From Methylotenera sp. (lineage in GTDB: Bacteria; Pseudomonadota; Gammaproteobacteria; Burkholderiales; Methylophilaceae): 56,597 nucleotides of DNA. Position 1 is the first letter of the stretch, and each line of letters starts with the position of its first letter. Location of the stretch: NCBI RefSeq assembly GCF_029945705.1, contig NZ_JAQSDC010000002.1, positions 1 through 56,597 of the forward strand, given 5' to 3'. The notes under the pieces were generated by a model. That model ran no database searches. It was not told the origin of the DNA and saw only the letters and a list, made by a program, of their open reading frames with translations. Made by a program: the position numbers and the translations under genes. Below, in pieces: positions 35,403-44,162 of this stretch.

Positions 35403-36083
35403 ATGAGTATAAGCGCGGCCAATGATATGTCTATTTTTTCGCTAGTGGCTGGCGCCAGCCTGCCTGTGCAGATGGTGTTACTGGTGTTAATTGGCACCTC
35501 ACTATTTTCTTGGTGGTATATTTTTATTAAGTTAGCGACGATTAAGCAAGCTGAAACCAATGCTGAAGATTTTGAAAAAGCATTTTGGTCGGGTGGTGAT
35601 TTGAATAAACTATTTGAAGGTCTCGCCTCGAGTCGTCGCAAGCCGCAAGGCATGGCGAGCATATTTGAAGCTGGTTTTAGAGAGTATGCGCGTCATAAGC
35701 AGCAAACGCATATAGATGTTTCTGATGTGATGGAAGGTTCTCGCCGAGCAATGCGTGCTGCCTATAACCGTGAGTTAGATGATCTAGATGCGCATCTGCC
35801 ATTCTTAGCCTCAGTTGGCTCTGTGAGCCCATACATCGGCTTATTTGGAACGGTTTGGGGCATTATGAATGCGTTCAGAGGCTTATCTAACGTGGCACAA
35901 GCCACCCTTAGTCAAGTGGCGCCTGGTATTGCGGAAGCTTTGGTGGCAACTGCGATTGGCTTGTTTGCTGCAATTCCAGCCGTGATTGCCTACAACCGCT
36001 TCGCAAGTTCAGTTGATAGACTTTCTGTGCGTTACGAAAGTTTTATGGAAGAGTTCACTAATATTCTGCAAAGAAAGTGCTAA
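35403..36083 (+). CDS. tolQ: Tol-Pal motor subunit TolQ
   Basis: Inner-membrane proton channel subunit of the Tol-Pal system that constricts the outer membrane at division. 226 residues with three helices: ~18-38 (MVLLVLIGTSLFSWWYIFI), ~135-157 (LASVGSVSPYIGLFGTVWGI) and ~175-197 (LVATAIGLFAAIPAVIAYN). A GTGGAG ribosome site precedes the ATG. It is the paralog of ExbB at 17784; the tolR-tolA-tolB-pal context identifies it. tolR begins 3 nt after its stop. Confidence 0.97.
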   Translation: MSISAANDMSIFSLVAGASLPVQMVLLVLIGTSLFSWWYIFIKLATIKQAETNAEDFEKAFWSGGDLNKLFEGLASSRRKPQGMASIFEAGFREYARHKQQTHIDVSDVMEGSRRAMRAAYNRELDDLDAHLPFLASVGSVSPYIGLFGTVWGIMNAFRGLSNVAQATLSQVAPGIAEALVATAIGLFAAIPAVIAYNRFASSVDRLSVRYESFMEEFTNILQRKC

Positions 36084-36086
36084 ACC

Positions 36087-36485
36087 ATGGCGCGTACTCG
36101 CAAACGTCGCATGATGAATCAAATCAATGTAGTGCCTTACATTGATGTGACTTTGGTGCTACTGGTTATTTTTATGGTCACCGCGCCCATGACTAATCCT
36201 GGTGTGGTTGATTTGCCTAAAGTCGGGCAAGGTTTAAAACAGCCGCAAGTGCCGCCATTGGTGCTCACGGTTAAACTTAATCACAAAATAGAGTTCGACA
36301 ATAAGCCTATGCCGCGCGATGAATTACTTTTGGCTGTGCGCCAAGCGCTTACCAAAGCGCCAGAACGCTCAGTGGTGATTGCCGCAGATAAAAATGTTAA
36401 ATATGACGACGTGATAGGCGTGATGGATTTACTCAAGCAGAATAAAGTGGATAAAGTTGGACTATTGCTAGCGCCAGCCAAGTAA
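36087..36485 (+). CDS. tolR: Tol-Pal motor subunit TolR
   Basis: Dimeric partner of TolQ. 132 residues with a basic start (MARTRKRRMMNQINVVPY), one membrane helix containing the essential Asp (IDVTLVLLVIFMVTAPM) and a periplasmic domain (VLTVKLNHKIEFDN, VVIAADKNVKYDDVIGVMDLL). The protein is a little shorter than the E. coli one but complete. tolA follows after 35 bp. Confidence 0.96.
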   Translation: MARTRKRRMMNQINVVPYIDVTLVLLVIFMVTAPMTNPGVVDLPKVGQGLKQPQVPPLVLTVKLNHKIEFDNKPMPRDELLLAVRQALTKAPERSVVIAADKNVKYDDVIGVMDLLKQNKVDKVGLLLAPAK

Positions 36486-36520
36486 GCCCGCTGAATGATT
36501 GAAATGACCAATTTATTAAA

Positions 36521-37354
36521 ATGATTAGAACGTACGAAAAAGAAGTTTCCTGGAAAGCTGGTGGGCAGGCGATTGCCGTGCATGTCGCCTTACTTGCGGC
36601 ATTGCTGATTTCTTTTAATTGGAAAGCTGCTCACACTGCATTAGACGTAACGGAAGTTGAACTGTGGGATAGCATTCCCAATCAAGCAGCACCCATGCCA
36701 GAGCCAGTTGTGCAGCCAGAGCCAAAACCTGTAGTTAAAGAAGAAGTTAAGCCAGAACCTAAACCTGAGCCCAAACCAGTAGTAGAGGAAAAGCCAAAAG
36801 AAGAGCCGCAAGTAGATATTGCACTAGAAAAAAAGAAAAAAGCATTAGAGTTGAAAAAAGTGGAAGACCAGCTCAAGAAAGAGAAAGCAATTGAGCAAAA
36901 GAAACAACTTGATGCGCTAAAGCTAGAAGCGTTTAAAGATGATGCGAAGCCTGCTGTAAAAGTAAATAAACCTAATGATGCTTTAAAGAAACTACAACAA
37001 GAAGCGTTGGCTGAAGAAAAAACAGAGGTAGATCAACGGGCGATAGGCGCTAAAGCTGCTGCCAATGCAGGCATCATAAATGAGTTTACTGATAAAATAA
37101 GAGCCAAAATTCGTGGGAATGTTAATACCACACTTTGTGGCACTGGCAGCCCAATTATTAAGATTACGATAGGACTCTTACCAACAGGACAGTTGATGGG
37201 AGGCGTTAAGACAACAAAATCAAGTGGAAGTCCAGCGTGTGACGATGCAGTGGAAAGAGCAATTTTATTGTCTGAGCCATTTAAACTTCCTGAGGACTCT
37301 AAATTAAAAGCTGAGTTTAGAGAGCTAAATCTTACGATTACTCCTAACGACTAA
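36521..37354 (+). CDS. tolA: Tol-Pal envelope protein TolA
   Basis: Spans the periplasm from TolQR to Pal and TolB. 277 residues: a cytoplasmic start with an N-terminal membrane helix (~17-33, AIAVHVALLAALLISF), a Pro/Glu/Lys-rich domain (~55-100), a charged helical coiled-coil domain (~100-175, many Lys/Glu/Gln) and a C-terminal domain III (~190-277: KIRAKIRGNVNTTLCG, LLPTGQLMGGVKTTKSSGSP, CDDAVERAIL). The domain order and Cys pair are standard. A 184-bp gap with no recognised element precedes tolB. Confidence 0.95.
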   Translation: MIRTYEKEVSWKAGGQAIAVHVALLAALLISFNWKAAHTALDVTEVELWDSIPNQAAPMPEPVVQPEPKPVVKEEVKPEPKPEPKPVVEEKPKEEPQVDIALEKKKKALELKKVEDQLKKEKAIEQKKQLDALKLEAFKDDAKPAVKVNKPNDALKKLQQEALAEEKTEVDQRAIGAKAAANAGIINEFTDKIRAKIRGNVNTTLCGTGSPIIKITIGLLPTGQLMGGVKTTKSSGSPACDDAVERAILLSEPFKLPEDSKLKAEFRELNLTITPND

Positions 37355-37538
37355 GTTTAATTTAGAGCATAATTATTCGAATGGCACTTTGTAACAAAGT
37401 GTAAATCGTGTGGCGTCAAAATGCTTGAGGCGTCAAAATAAGCCTGGGTTAAAATTCAAAGTGAACTTAGTAGGTGCTTCTGGGTTCCAAATTTTAGATT
37501 TTAATAAGTGATTAATTTAAAGACATTAAACATAGCCT

Positions 37539-38858
37539 ATGCATATACTTAGATTTCCCAAGTTAAGTTTTTTAAACCTGCAATTCTCCAAAATACTTAA
37601 TTTAGCTATATTTTCTGCAAGTCTGTTTATTCCATCGTTAGCTAGTGCCGCGTTAGAAATTGAAATTAGCGGCGGTAGCGCACAGCAAGTGCCAATCGCC
37701 ATTGTGCCTTTTGAGCAAAGTGGTAACAGCGCAGACAGTATCAGTAATATTATTGCGGCTGATTTGAAACGCAGTGGTTTATTTCGCGTGCTAGAAACTG
37801 GCGGCGTGGTGAATAAACCTACCGATATTACGCAAATCAAATATTCTGAGTGGGCAAATTTGCAAGCACAGGCTATGGCAGTTGGTGCTGTAGAGACGCT
37901 ACCAAATAATCGTTTGAAAGTTACGTTTCAGTTGGCAGATGTACTTAAGCAAACGCAATTAACTGGTATGCAATACACCATTGCTCCGAATCAGCTAAGG
38001 GCAACCGCACATAAAATTGCAGATGTGATTTATCAGAAACTTACCGGTGAATCAGGTATCTTTGCTAGTCGTATCGCTTATGTGACCAAGGCTAATGACC
38101 GTTACATGCTTAAAGTGGCCGATGCTGATGGCGCAAATCCACTGACGATGGTGTCATCAAAAGAGCCAATTATTTCGCCAGCATGGTCACCTGAAGGCAA
38201 TAAAATTGCCTATGTTTCGTTTGAAAAGAAAAAACCGATTATTTACGTGCAGGCCTTAAGTGGTCAGCGCACTGTATTGGCCAGCTTTAAAGGTAATAAT
38301 AGTGCGCCAGCATGGTCGCCAGATGGCAGTAAGTTGGCGATTGTACTCACTTATGGCGCTAACTCTCAGGTGTACACTATCAATGTCGATGGTTCTGGCT
38401 TGAATCGTATTACAAAAGGCAATGCGATTGACACCGAGCCGACTTGGTCTTCAGATGCTAAGTGGATATACTTTACTTCAGACCGTGGTGGTAAGCCGCA
38501 AATCTACAAGGTTTCTGCCAATGGCGGTGATCCCCAACGTGTGACTTTTGAAGGCGCGTATAACGTTAGCCCACGTTTCTCGCCAGATGGTAAATCTTTG
38601 GCGATGATACGAAATGATGGTGGTAAGTTTCGAGTGGCATTGCAAGATCTAGCAACAGGGCAAGTACAGTTGTTAAGCGATGGTTCGCAAGATGAGTCGC
38701 CAAGCTTTGCACCAAATGGTCGTGTGATTCTTTATGCAACACGCTCAAGTGGACACGGTGCTTTAGCTGCTGTATCTGCAGATGGCCGCGTTAAGCAAAA
38801 GTTGAATGAATCTAGTGGCGACATTCGTGAGCCAGCTTGGGGGCCTTTAATTAAATAG
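37539..38858 (+). CDS. tolB: Tol-Pal system beta-propeller protein TolB
   Basis: Periplasmic regulator that releases Pal from peptidoglycan. 439 residues: a signal region (~1-35, ending SLASAALE), an N-terminal D1 domain (QVPIAIVPFEQSGNSADS, VFRVLETGG-type segment) and a six-bladed propeller with repeated WSPDGxxIA motifs (PAWSPEGNKIAYVSFEKK, SPRFSPDGKSLAMIRN, SFAPNGRVILYAT). The mature N-terminus ALEIEISGGSAQQ resembles the TonB/TolA-box region. The length is normal. pal follows after 132 bp, which contains a weak hairpin (GCCTGCT/AGCGGGC). Confidence 0.97.
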   Translation: MHILRFPKLSFLNLQFSKILNLAIFSASLFIPSLASAALEIEISGGSAQQVPIAIVPFEQSGNSADSISNIIAADLKRSGLFRVLETGGVVNKPTDITQIKYSEWANLQAQAMAVGAVETLPNNRLKVTFQLADVLKQTQLTGMQYTIAPNQLRATAHKIADVIYQKLTGESGIFASRIAYVTKANDRYMLKVADADGANPLTMVSSKEPIISPAWSPEGNKIAYVSFEKKKPIIYVQALSGQRTVLASFKGNNSAPAWSPDGSKLAIVLTYGANSQVYTINVDGSGLNRITKGNAIDTEPTWSSDAKWIYFTSDRGGKPQIYKVSANGGDPQRVTFEGAYNVSPRFSPDGKSLAMIRNDGGKFRVALQDLATGQVQLLSDGSQDESPSFAPNGRVILYATRSSGHGALAAVSADGRVKQKLNESSGDIREPAWGPLIK

Positions 38859-38990
38859 TGCCTGCTAATTAAATAGCGGGCGTCTAAAGTGCATAGGTTG
38901 TAGTAAACATAGTAGTAATACGTGTAATAGAAATAATAAAGTTTTAGTTTGAGTATATTTTATAAAGCATGACTTCTTGAGGAGAGTAAT

Positions 38991-39569
38991 ATGAATAAAT
39001 CTACATGGAATACCAAGTTACTAAGCAGCTTATTGTTGGCATTAGTGTTAAGCGCTTGTAAAAGCACGCCAATGAACACAGCCCCAGTAGCCGTGGAAGA
39101 TAAAAGCCCAGCGCAGGCGACTAAACCAGCAGAAAATAATACAGGTGCAGATACTTCAGCTGTTAAAGAAGTGGCGATTGATGGCAATGCGACAGATTCA
39201 GCCAACAATCCATTAAAAGATCCAAACAATATCTTATCTAAACGTAATGTTTATTTCGATTTTGATAGTGATGCAGTTAAGGCTGAGTTCCGCCCACTAA
39301 TTGAGGCGCATGCTAAATACTTGCTTGCACACACTTCAGCAAAAGTAATTTTACAAGGCAATACCGATGAGCGCGGTACTCGTGAGTACAACTTGTCATT
39401 AGGTCAACGCCGTTCAGTTGCTGTGAAAAGCTCACTTAACTTACTGGGCGTAAAAGATACACAAATTGAAACTGTAAGTTTTGGTGAAGAAAAAGCCACG
39501 GAAGGTTGTGAGGACGAAGCATGTTCAAAACAAAATCGTCGTGTAGATGTAGTCTACGAAAACGAGTAA
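38991..39569 (+). CDS. pal: Peptidoglycan-associated lipoprotein Pal
   Basis: Outer-membrane lipoprotein that anchors peptidoglycan and is pulled by Tol. 192 residues with a lipobox signal (LLLALVLSAC), a flexible Ala/Thr/Pro linker (~22-75) and an OmpA-like domain (NVYFDFDSDAVKAEF, ILQGNTDERGTREYNLSLGQ, VETVSFGEE-type end). The peptidoglycan-binding Asp and Arg (TDERG, NRRVDV) are present. The linker is rather long. A GAGGAGAG ribosome site precedes the ATG. Confidence 0.97.
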   Translation: MNKSTWNTKLLSSLLLALVLSACKSTPMNTAPVAVEDKSPAQATKPAENNTGADTSAVKEVAIDGNATDSANNPLKDPNNILSKRNVYFDFDSDAVKAEFRPLIEAHAKYLLAHTSAKVILQGNTDERGTREYNLSLGQRRSVAVKSSLNLLGVKDTQIETVSFGEEKATEGCEDEACSKQNRRVDVVYENE

Positions 39570-39615
39570 TTGTAGAATCGATTGCTGAGAACTGACTATT
39601 TAGGACTTAAAAAGT

Positions 39616-40464
39616 ATGATGAAAAAACTGATACTGGCTAGTGTGTTGTTGTCTGTGCAGCTATTTGCAATAAGTGGCCATGCAGCTTTGTTTGACGACA
39701 AAGAGGCGCGCAAAAAGATTCTAGAAGTAGAAGCGACAATGAATAGTCAGGATCAGGCGAATCAGACTGAGTTGGCGAACCTAAAAAAAGACTTTGAGCA
39801 GCGTTTGCAAGCCATTGAGGCCATCACCAAGGGTGGTGGCTTAATGGAGATGCAGAATCAGATTGAATCTTTAAAGCAAGAAGTTGCAAGACTTAAAGGT
39901 GAGTTGGAAGTGGCGAATCATAATGTTGATGCGACTCAGCAACGACAAAAGGATTTGTATGGCGATACCGATACACGCTTGCGTAAGCTAGAAAGCGGCG
40001 CTACGTCTTCTGTGGCAGCTGGTTCAAGTGATACCTCAGCGCCACCGCCAACTGCGGTTGTAGCAGCTCCAGCTAAAAATACGCAAGAGTATCAATTGTT
40101 AGAGTTGGCCAATGGTCTATCCAAAGAGTCTAAACATAAAGATGCATTCAATGCTTATGATAAATTCTTAAAGGATTATCCAAACAGCACTCTGGCAGCA
40201 GAGGCAACTTACGGTTTAGGCTATTCACAATTTGCATTAAAAAACTATAAATCAGCCATTGCCACACAACAAAAAGTAATAGATTTACATCCCGAAAGCC
40301 CGAAAGTGCCAGATGCGATGTTGAACATGGCGAATAGCCAGATTCAGCTAGGCTTAGTACCAGGTGCGAAAAAAACTTTGCGCGACTTAATCGCTCAGTT
40401 TCCCAATAGCGAAGTAACGCCTACTGCACAGAAACGCTTAAAAGCATTAGAGGCGATTAAGTAA
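39616..40464 (+). CDS. cpoB: Cell division coordinator CpoB (YbgF)
   Basis: Periplasmic TolA-associated protein that couples outer-membrane constriction with septal peptidoglycan synthesis. 282 residues: a signal peptide (~1-24, ISGHAALFDD), an N-terminal coiled-coil trimerisation segment (~60-110, QNQIESLKQEVARLKGELE), a Ser/Ala linker and C-terminal TPR repeats (YDKFLKDYPNSTLAAEATY, SPKVPDAMLNMANSQIQLG, FPNSEVTPTAQKRLKALEA). The domain order is that of CpoB. A terminator closes the Tol-Pal operon ~90 bp downstream. Confidence 0.95.
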   Translation: MMKKLILASVLLSVQLFAISGHAALFDDKEARKKILEVEATMNSQDQANQTELANLKKDFEQRLQAIEAITKGGGLMEMQNQIESLKQEVARLKGELEVANHNVDATQQRQKDLYGDTDTRLRKLESGATSSVAAGSSDTSAPPPTAVVAAPAKNTQEYQLLELANGLSKESKHKDAFNAYDKFLKDYPNSTLAAEATYGLGYSQFALKNYKSAIATQQKVIDLHPESPKVPDAMLNMANSQIQLGLVPGAKKTLRDLIAQFPNSEVTPTAQKRLKALEAIK

Positions 40465-40553
40465 CTTGTATTGAATGAACGACTATTGAAATAAGTTCTT
40501 TTGCTAAAACATTCACTTAGCTCAATTTAAGTAAATCAATATTTAAGTTACAA

Positions 40554-40585
40554 TGGCGCCAATTCAAGTTGGCGCTATTTTTTTA
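40554..40585 (+). terminator. Terminator at the end of the tol-pal operon
   Basis: GCGCCAA (40556-40562), a TTCAAG loop and TTGGCGC (40569-40575), extended by wobble pairs and followed by TATTTTTTT. It separates the Tol-Pal operon from the queuosine genes. Confidence 0.9.
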
Positions 40586-40633
40586 AGTCAATCAGTCTCT
40601 CTGGCATATTAAGTGTTTAATGAAACTCAAGTA

Positions 40634-41272
40634 ATGAAGCTCAAAGTCCACGAAATTTTTTACTCAATACAAGGTGAATCCTCACGCGTAGGATTACCCA
40701 CAGTATTTGTGCGCCTAACGGGCTGCCCAATGCGCTGCGTGTATTGCGATACCGCTTATGCATTTAGTGGCGGCAGTAATATTGAGATTGCTGATATTTT
40801 GACTAAGGTCACTGAATTTGGAGCAAAATATGTCACCGTAACAGGCGGTGAGCCGCTAGCGCAAAAAGATTGCCATGTGTTGCTAAAAGACTTATGTGAT
40901 GCAGGCTACAGCGTATCGTTAGAAACAGGTGGTGCAATTGATATTAGCCCAGTAGATAAACGTGTTTCTGTGATACTTGATGTCAAAACACCAGATTCAG
41001 GTGAGCTAAAAAATAATGTTTGGAGTAATTTAGAGCATTTAAAAAGCTCAGACGAAGTGAAATTTGTATTGTGTAGTCGAGAAGATTACCAATGGGCGAA
41101 AGAGCTATTAAATACACATAAAATTGCCGAAAAATGTCCCGTATTATTTTCACCAGTCTATAGTCAAGTAAACCCTACCGAACTAGCAGAGTGGGTATTG
41201 GCGGACAAGTTACCTGTGCGTATGCAAGTACAGCTACATAAAATTTTATGGGGCGAAAAACCTGGGGTTTAG
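40634..41272 (+). CDS. queE: 7-carboxy-7-deazaguanine synthase QueE
   Basis: A radical-SAM enzyme of queuosine biosynthesis that turns 6-carboxytetrahydropterin into 7-carboxy-7-deazaguanine. 212 residues: the Fe-S motif GCPMRCVYCDTAY (C-x3-C-x2-C) follows IFYSIQGESSRVGLPTVFVR, and the TVTGGEPLAQKDC loop binds SAM. I prefer the ATG at 40634 because MKLKVHEIFYSIQGE fits the family; a GTG at 40613 would add seven residues. queC follows after 14 bp, so the two pathway enzymes are co-expressed. No preQ1 riboswitch was recognised upstream. Confidence 0.95.
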   Translation: MKLKVHEIFYSIQGESSRVGLPTVFVRLTGCPMRCVYCDTAYAFSGGSNIEIADILTKVTEFGAKYVTVTGGEPLAQKDCHVLLKDLCDAGYSVSLETGGAIDISPVDKRVSVILDVKTPDSGELKNNVWSNLEHLKSSDEVKFVLCSREDYQWAKELLNTHKIAEKCPVLFSPVYSQVNPTELAEWVLADKLPVRMQVQLHKILWGEKPGV

Positions 41273-41286
41273 ATTAGAGTTTCGGC

Positions 41287-42003
41287 ATGGATTTCAATAT
41301 GGAAAATAAAACAAAAAAGAATGCAGTGGTACTTCTTTCTGGCGGACTAGACTCCGCTACCTGTCTTGCAATCGCAAAATCTCAAGGTTTTGAATGTTAT
41401 TGTTTGAGCTTGGACTATCATCAGCGCCATATTGCCGAGTTACATGCGGCTAAAAACGTGGCTAGTATTATGGGCGCTTCAGCACATAAAACCGCTAACT
41501 TGGATTTATCTTTATTTGGTGGCTCGGCATTAACAGATGATGCGATTGCTGTGCCAGAAAGTGAAACGGCTGGCATACCGATCACATACGTACCCGCACG
41601 AAACACTATTATGCTGTCTTTAGCTTTGGCATGGGCGGAGGTGTTAAAAAGTCAGGATATTTTTATCGGCGTGAACGCGCTCGATTACTCAGGTTACCCT
41701 GATTGTCGGGGTGAATACGTTAAAGCATTTCAAGCGATGGCGAACCTAGCGACTAAAAGCGCAGTAGAGGGGCATGCAATTACCATACACGCGCCATTAA
41801 TTGATATGACAAAAGCACAAATTATTACGCTTGGCACTGAGCTTGGTGTTGACTACGCGATGACCGTCTCTTGCTATCAAGCTGACAGCCATGGCGAGGC
41901 ATGTGGATTGTGTGACTCATGCCGTTTAAGGCGAGAAGGTTTTGCCGCCGCAGGCTTGACAGACCCAACGCGATATAAAAAACACAACTCAACATGGCGC
42001 TAA
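41287..42003 (+). CDS. queC: 7-cyano-7-deazaguanine synthase QueC
   Basis: ATP-dependent amidation/dehydration of CDG to preQ0, the step after QueE. 238 residues with the PP-loop [30 protein letters not shown], and the C-terminal zinc site made by CYQ and [14 protein letters not shown]. Two possible starts exist: ATG 41287 or ATG 41299 ([13 protein letters not shown]), the latter with GGA at useful spacing. A hairpin overlaps its stop codon. Confidence 0.96.
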   Translation: MDFNMENKTKKNAVVLLSGGLDSATCLAIAKSQGFECYCLSLDYHQRHIAELHAAKNVASIMGASAHKTANLDLSLFGGSALTDDAIAVPESETAGIPITYVPARNTIMLSLALAWAEVLKSQDIFIGVNALDYSGYPDCRGEYVKAFQAMANLATKSAVEGHAITIHAPLIDMTKAQIITLGTELGVDYAMTVSCYQADSHGEACGLCDSCRLRREGFAAAGLTDPTRYKKHNSTWR

Positions 42004-42028
42004 AACTGTGTATAAGCAGCACAGTTTT
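42002..42028 (+). terminator. Hairpin/terminator overlapping the queC stop
   Basis: A 9-bp perfect stem, AAAACTGTG (42002-42010) with CACAGTTTT (42020-42028), and a 9-nt loop. The stem starts at the queC stop codon. The T tail is only the last four bases of the stem, so termination is probable but not strong. Confidence 0.6.
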
Positions 42029-42080
42029 AAAACGACAGATTTTGCACAAAGATTAATTATGGGATTAATGCACAAACTAC

Positions 42081-42110
42081 TTGCCAAACCCATCATTAAT
42101 AACGTAAAAT
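42081..42110 (+). promoter_or_regulatory. Promoter of the rpsP-rimM-trmD-rplS operon
   Basis: TTGCCA -35 (42081-42086), an 18-bp spacer, TAAAAT -10 (42105-42110) and a GC-rich discriminator (CCGCGCC), 45 bp before the rpsP ATG. The GC-rich discriminator is typical of growth-rate (stringently) controlled ribosomal promoters. Confidence 0.75.
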
Positions 42111-42154
42111 CCGCGCCTTTCTGCTTTAAAATTTTCTAAAAGAGAACAAAGATT

Positions 42155-42655
42155 ATGGTTATTATTCGTTTAGCTCGTGGTGGCGCGAAAAAAACTCCTT
42201 TCTACAACGTGGTAGTTGCTGATTCACGCAATCGTCGTGACGGCCGCTTCATTGAGCGTGTTGGTTTTTACAACCCATCAGCAAAAGCTGGTGCAGAAGC
42301 GCTTCGTGTAGATCAAGAGCGTGTTACATTCTGGCAAGGTCAAGGTGCACAACTGTCTGATACAGTGGCACGTTTGGTTAAATTTCACGCTAAAGGCCCT
42401 GAGTACGCTATTGCTGCTAAAGCAAAAGATGCTGCTAAAGCTGATGCTGTTAAAGCTAAAATTGCTGCTGTTGAAGCTGCAAAACAAAAAGCTGCTGCAG
42501 ATGCTGCTAAAGCTGAAGCGGATGCTAAAGCCGCTGAACAAGCAGCTCAGGCCGCTGAAGCTTCGGCCGCAGCAAAAGCTGCTGAGGCCGAAGCTGCCGC
42601 TGCTCCAGTTGAAGCCGCTGCAGAAGTTGCTGAAACACCAGCTGCAGACGCTTAA
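42155..42655 (+). CDS. rpsP: 30S ribosomal protein S16 with long Ala-rich C-terminal extension
   Basis: The first ~80 residues are a normal S16 ([49 protein letters not shown]). Beyond that an extension of ~86 residues consists almost only of Ala, Lys, Glu, Asp and Gln ([18 protein letters not shown] and similar), with a basic first half and an acidic, Ala/Pro end. Most bacterial S16 proteins are ~80-90 residues. The extension is predicted to be helical or disordered; its function is unknown. No frameshift is needed to explain it, because the frame stays open with conserved codon style. rimM follows. Confidence 0.95.
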   Translation: MVIIRLARGGAKKTPFYNVVVADSRNRRDGRFIERVGFYNPSAKAGAEALRVDQERVTFWQGQGAQLSDTVARLVKFHAKGPEYAIAAKAKDAAKADAVKAKIAAVEAAKQKAAADAAKAEADAKAAEQAAQAAEASAAAKAAEAEAAAAPVEAAAEVAETPAADA

Positions 42656-42759
42656 TATCATCGCTCAGGTGATTTGTGTCACCGAGCGATTGACTAAGTC
42701 TGTAGCTAATTTTGGCAAGTACTAAGGTTTTGGCAAATACAAAGCAAACAAGCAGTAGT

Positions 42760-43299
42760 ATGGTAGTCATGGGGCGCATCGTTGCGCCCTACGGCGTTTT
42801 TGGCTGGCTGAAAATTGTGCCAGATACAGAAGCGTTTGACGGCTTATTTGATTACGATTCTTGGTGGCTGGGCAAAGGCGAAGATTGGCGTGAAATGGTG
42901 GTTGAAACTGCCAAAACACACAATGACGTACTAGTTGTTAAGCTTAAAGGCATAGATGACCGCGATGCGGCGCTTGCTTGCAAGGGTAAGCAAATAGCCG
43001 TGCCAAGAGAGCAATTACCAGAAGCTGAAGAAAATGAGTATTACTGGTCAGATTTGATTGGTTTACGCGTTAAGAACAAACAAGATGTTGATTTTGGCTT
43101 GATTGTTGATGTGTTTGAAACTGGTGCAAATGATGTGATTGCAGTACGTGCAGATGCCGTAAAGCAAGAAGATTCAGCTGTTAAAGCCATAGCCAAAGAA
43201 AAACCGCAAGAAAGATTATTGCCATTTATTGACGCAGTAGTGCTTGAAGTAGATACAACAGCAAAAACAATGTTGGTGGATTGGGATGCAGATTTCTAG
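42760..43299 (+). CDS. rimM: Ribosome maturation factor RimM
   Basis: Assists assembly of the 30S head near S19. 179 residues: an N-terminal RimM domain (MVVMGRIVAPYGVFGWLKIV, ALACKGKQIAVPREQLP) and a C-terminal PRC-barrel (EYYWSDLIGLRVKNKQDVDFG, ERLLPFIDAVVLEVD). I chose the ATG at 42760, as a TTG 48 bp upstream would add a non-conserved stretch. An insertion of ~20 charged residues (DAVKQEDSAVKAIAKEKPQ) before the last strands is longer than usual. It lies in the classic rpsP-rimM-trmD-rplS operon. Confidence 0.95.
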   Translation: MVVMGRIVAPYGVFGWLKIVPDTEAFDGLFDYDSWWLGKGEDWREMVVETAKTHNDVLVVKLKGIDDRDAALACKGKQIAVPREQLPEAEENEYYWSDLIGLRVKNKQDVDFGLIVDVFETGANDVIAVRADAVKQEDSAVKAIAKEKPQERLLPFIDAVVLEVDTTAKTMLVDWDADF

Positions 43300-43301
43300 T
43301 C

Positions 43302-43339
43302 ATGCCGTTCAAGTTTGATGATGGCTTTTAAATTTGATG
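43302..43339 (+). repeat. Adjacent near-duplicate of the trmD start region
   Basis: Two directly adjoining 19-bp copies, 43302-43320 and 43321-43339, agree at 15 of 19 positions and each begins with ATG. The first starts a 9-codon frame (MPFKFDDGF, stop at 43329-43331) 2 nt after the rimM stop; the second is the probable trmD start (MAFKFD...). The unit length of 19 makes the first copy out of frame with trmD. Confidence 0.8.
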
Positions 43340-44076
43340 TAGTTACGCTGTTTCCTGAAATGTTCGATGCCATTACGAAATATGGCATTACCAGCAGAGC
43401 ATTACAGCAAAAGATTTATGATGTGCAATATTGGAATCCACGCGATTTCACTACAGATAATCATAAAACCGTAGATGACAGGCCATACGGTGGCGGCCCT
43501 GGTATGGTGATGCTGGTAGAACCATTAGAGCAAGCCATTAGCTCAGCGAAGTTAAAACAAGCTGAAGAAAATATTGAAAGTTGGGTCATCCATCTTTCAC
43601 CAGCGGGTAAACCGCTGACGCATGAAAAAGTCATGCAGTTAAGTAAAAAGCAAGGTTTAGTGTTGTTGGCAAGTCGTTATGAAGGTGTTGATCAACGACT
43701 GATAGATGCCTTAGTCGATGAAGAGATCTCGATAGGTGACTATGTGTTAAGTGGTGGTGAATTACCTGCCATGACATTGATAGATGCCATTGTCAGGCAA
43801 TTGCCGGGTGCTTTAGGTGATAGTGATTCTGCGATTGAAGATTCTTTCGTAGATGGCTTGTTAGATTGCCCGCACTACACAAGGCCAGAAGAATATAAAG
43901 GTGTGAAAGTGCCAGAGGTTTTAACTTCGGGCAATCATGCAAAGATTAAGCAGTGGCGTTTGAAAATGTCGCTGAAAAGAACTCGGGATCAACGTCCCGA
44001 TTTATTGGCCGCAAGGCCGTTGACGAAAGAAGAAGCACGTCTGCTCAAAGAACTCGATACAGATTTGAGTGATTAA
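43321..44076 (+). CDS. trmD: tRNA (guanine-N1-)-methyltransferase TrmD
   Basis: Methylates G37 of tRNAs to prevent frameshifting. 251 residues with the SPOUT trefoil-knot core: [14 protein letters not shown] at the start, [12 protein letters not shown] (knot loop), [30 protein letters not shown] and [13 protein letters not shown]. The start is uncertain between TTG 43315, ATG 43318 and ATG 43321; I use the last because it begins the second copy of a 19-bp duplication. No Shine-Dalgarno is visible, so coupling to rimM is likely. Confidence 0.95.
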   Translation: MAFKFDVVTLFPEMFDAITKYGITSRALQQKIYDVQYWNPRDFTTDNHKTVDDRPYGGGPGMVMLVEPLEQAISSAKLKQAEENIESWVIHLSPAGKPLTHEKVMQLSKKQGLVLLASRYEGVDQRLIDALVDEEISIGDYVLSGGELPAMTLIDAIVRQLPGALGDSDSAIEDSFVDGLLDCPHYTRPEEYKGVKVPEVLTSGNHAKIKQWRLKMSLKRTRDQRPDLLAARPLTKEEARLLKELDTDLSD

Positions 44077-44162
44077 ATCTGTAAAAAGTTGGCTAAAGTG
44101 CAGGAACAAGTTTCTTCATAATTAAAAGGAACCACACAGGGGAAACCCAGTGGATATAGAAA

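Noticed and set aside
40465-40633. preQ1 riboswitch before queE
   Set aside because: The only clear structure is the tol-pal terminator; no preQ1 pseudoknot pattern was recognised.
42321-42725. Leu/Lys-rich open frame of 134 codons overlapping rpsP in another frame
   Set aside because: It is the off-frame reading of the GCT/AAA-rich S16 tail and has no ribosome site; the low complexity is inherited from rpsP.
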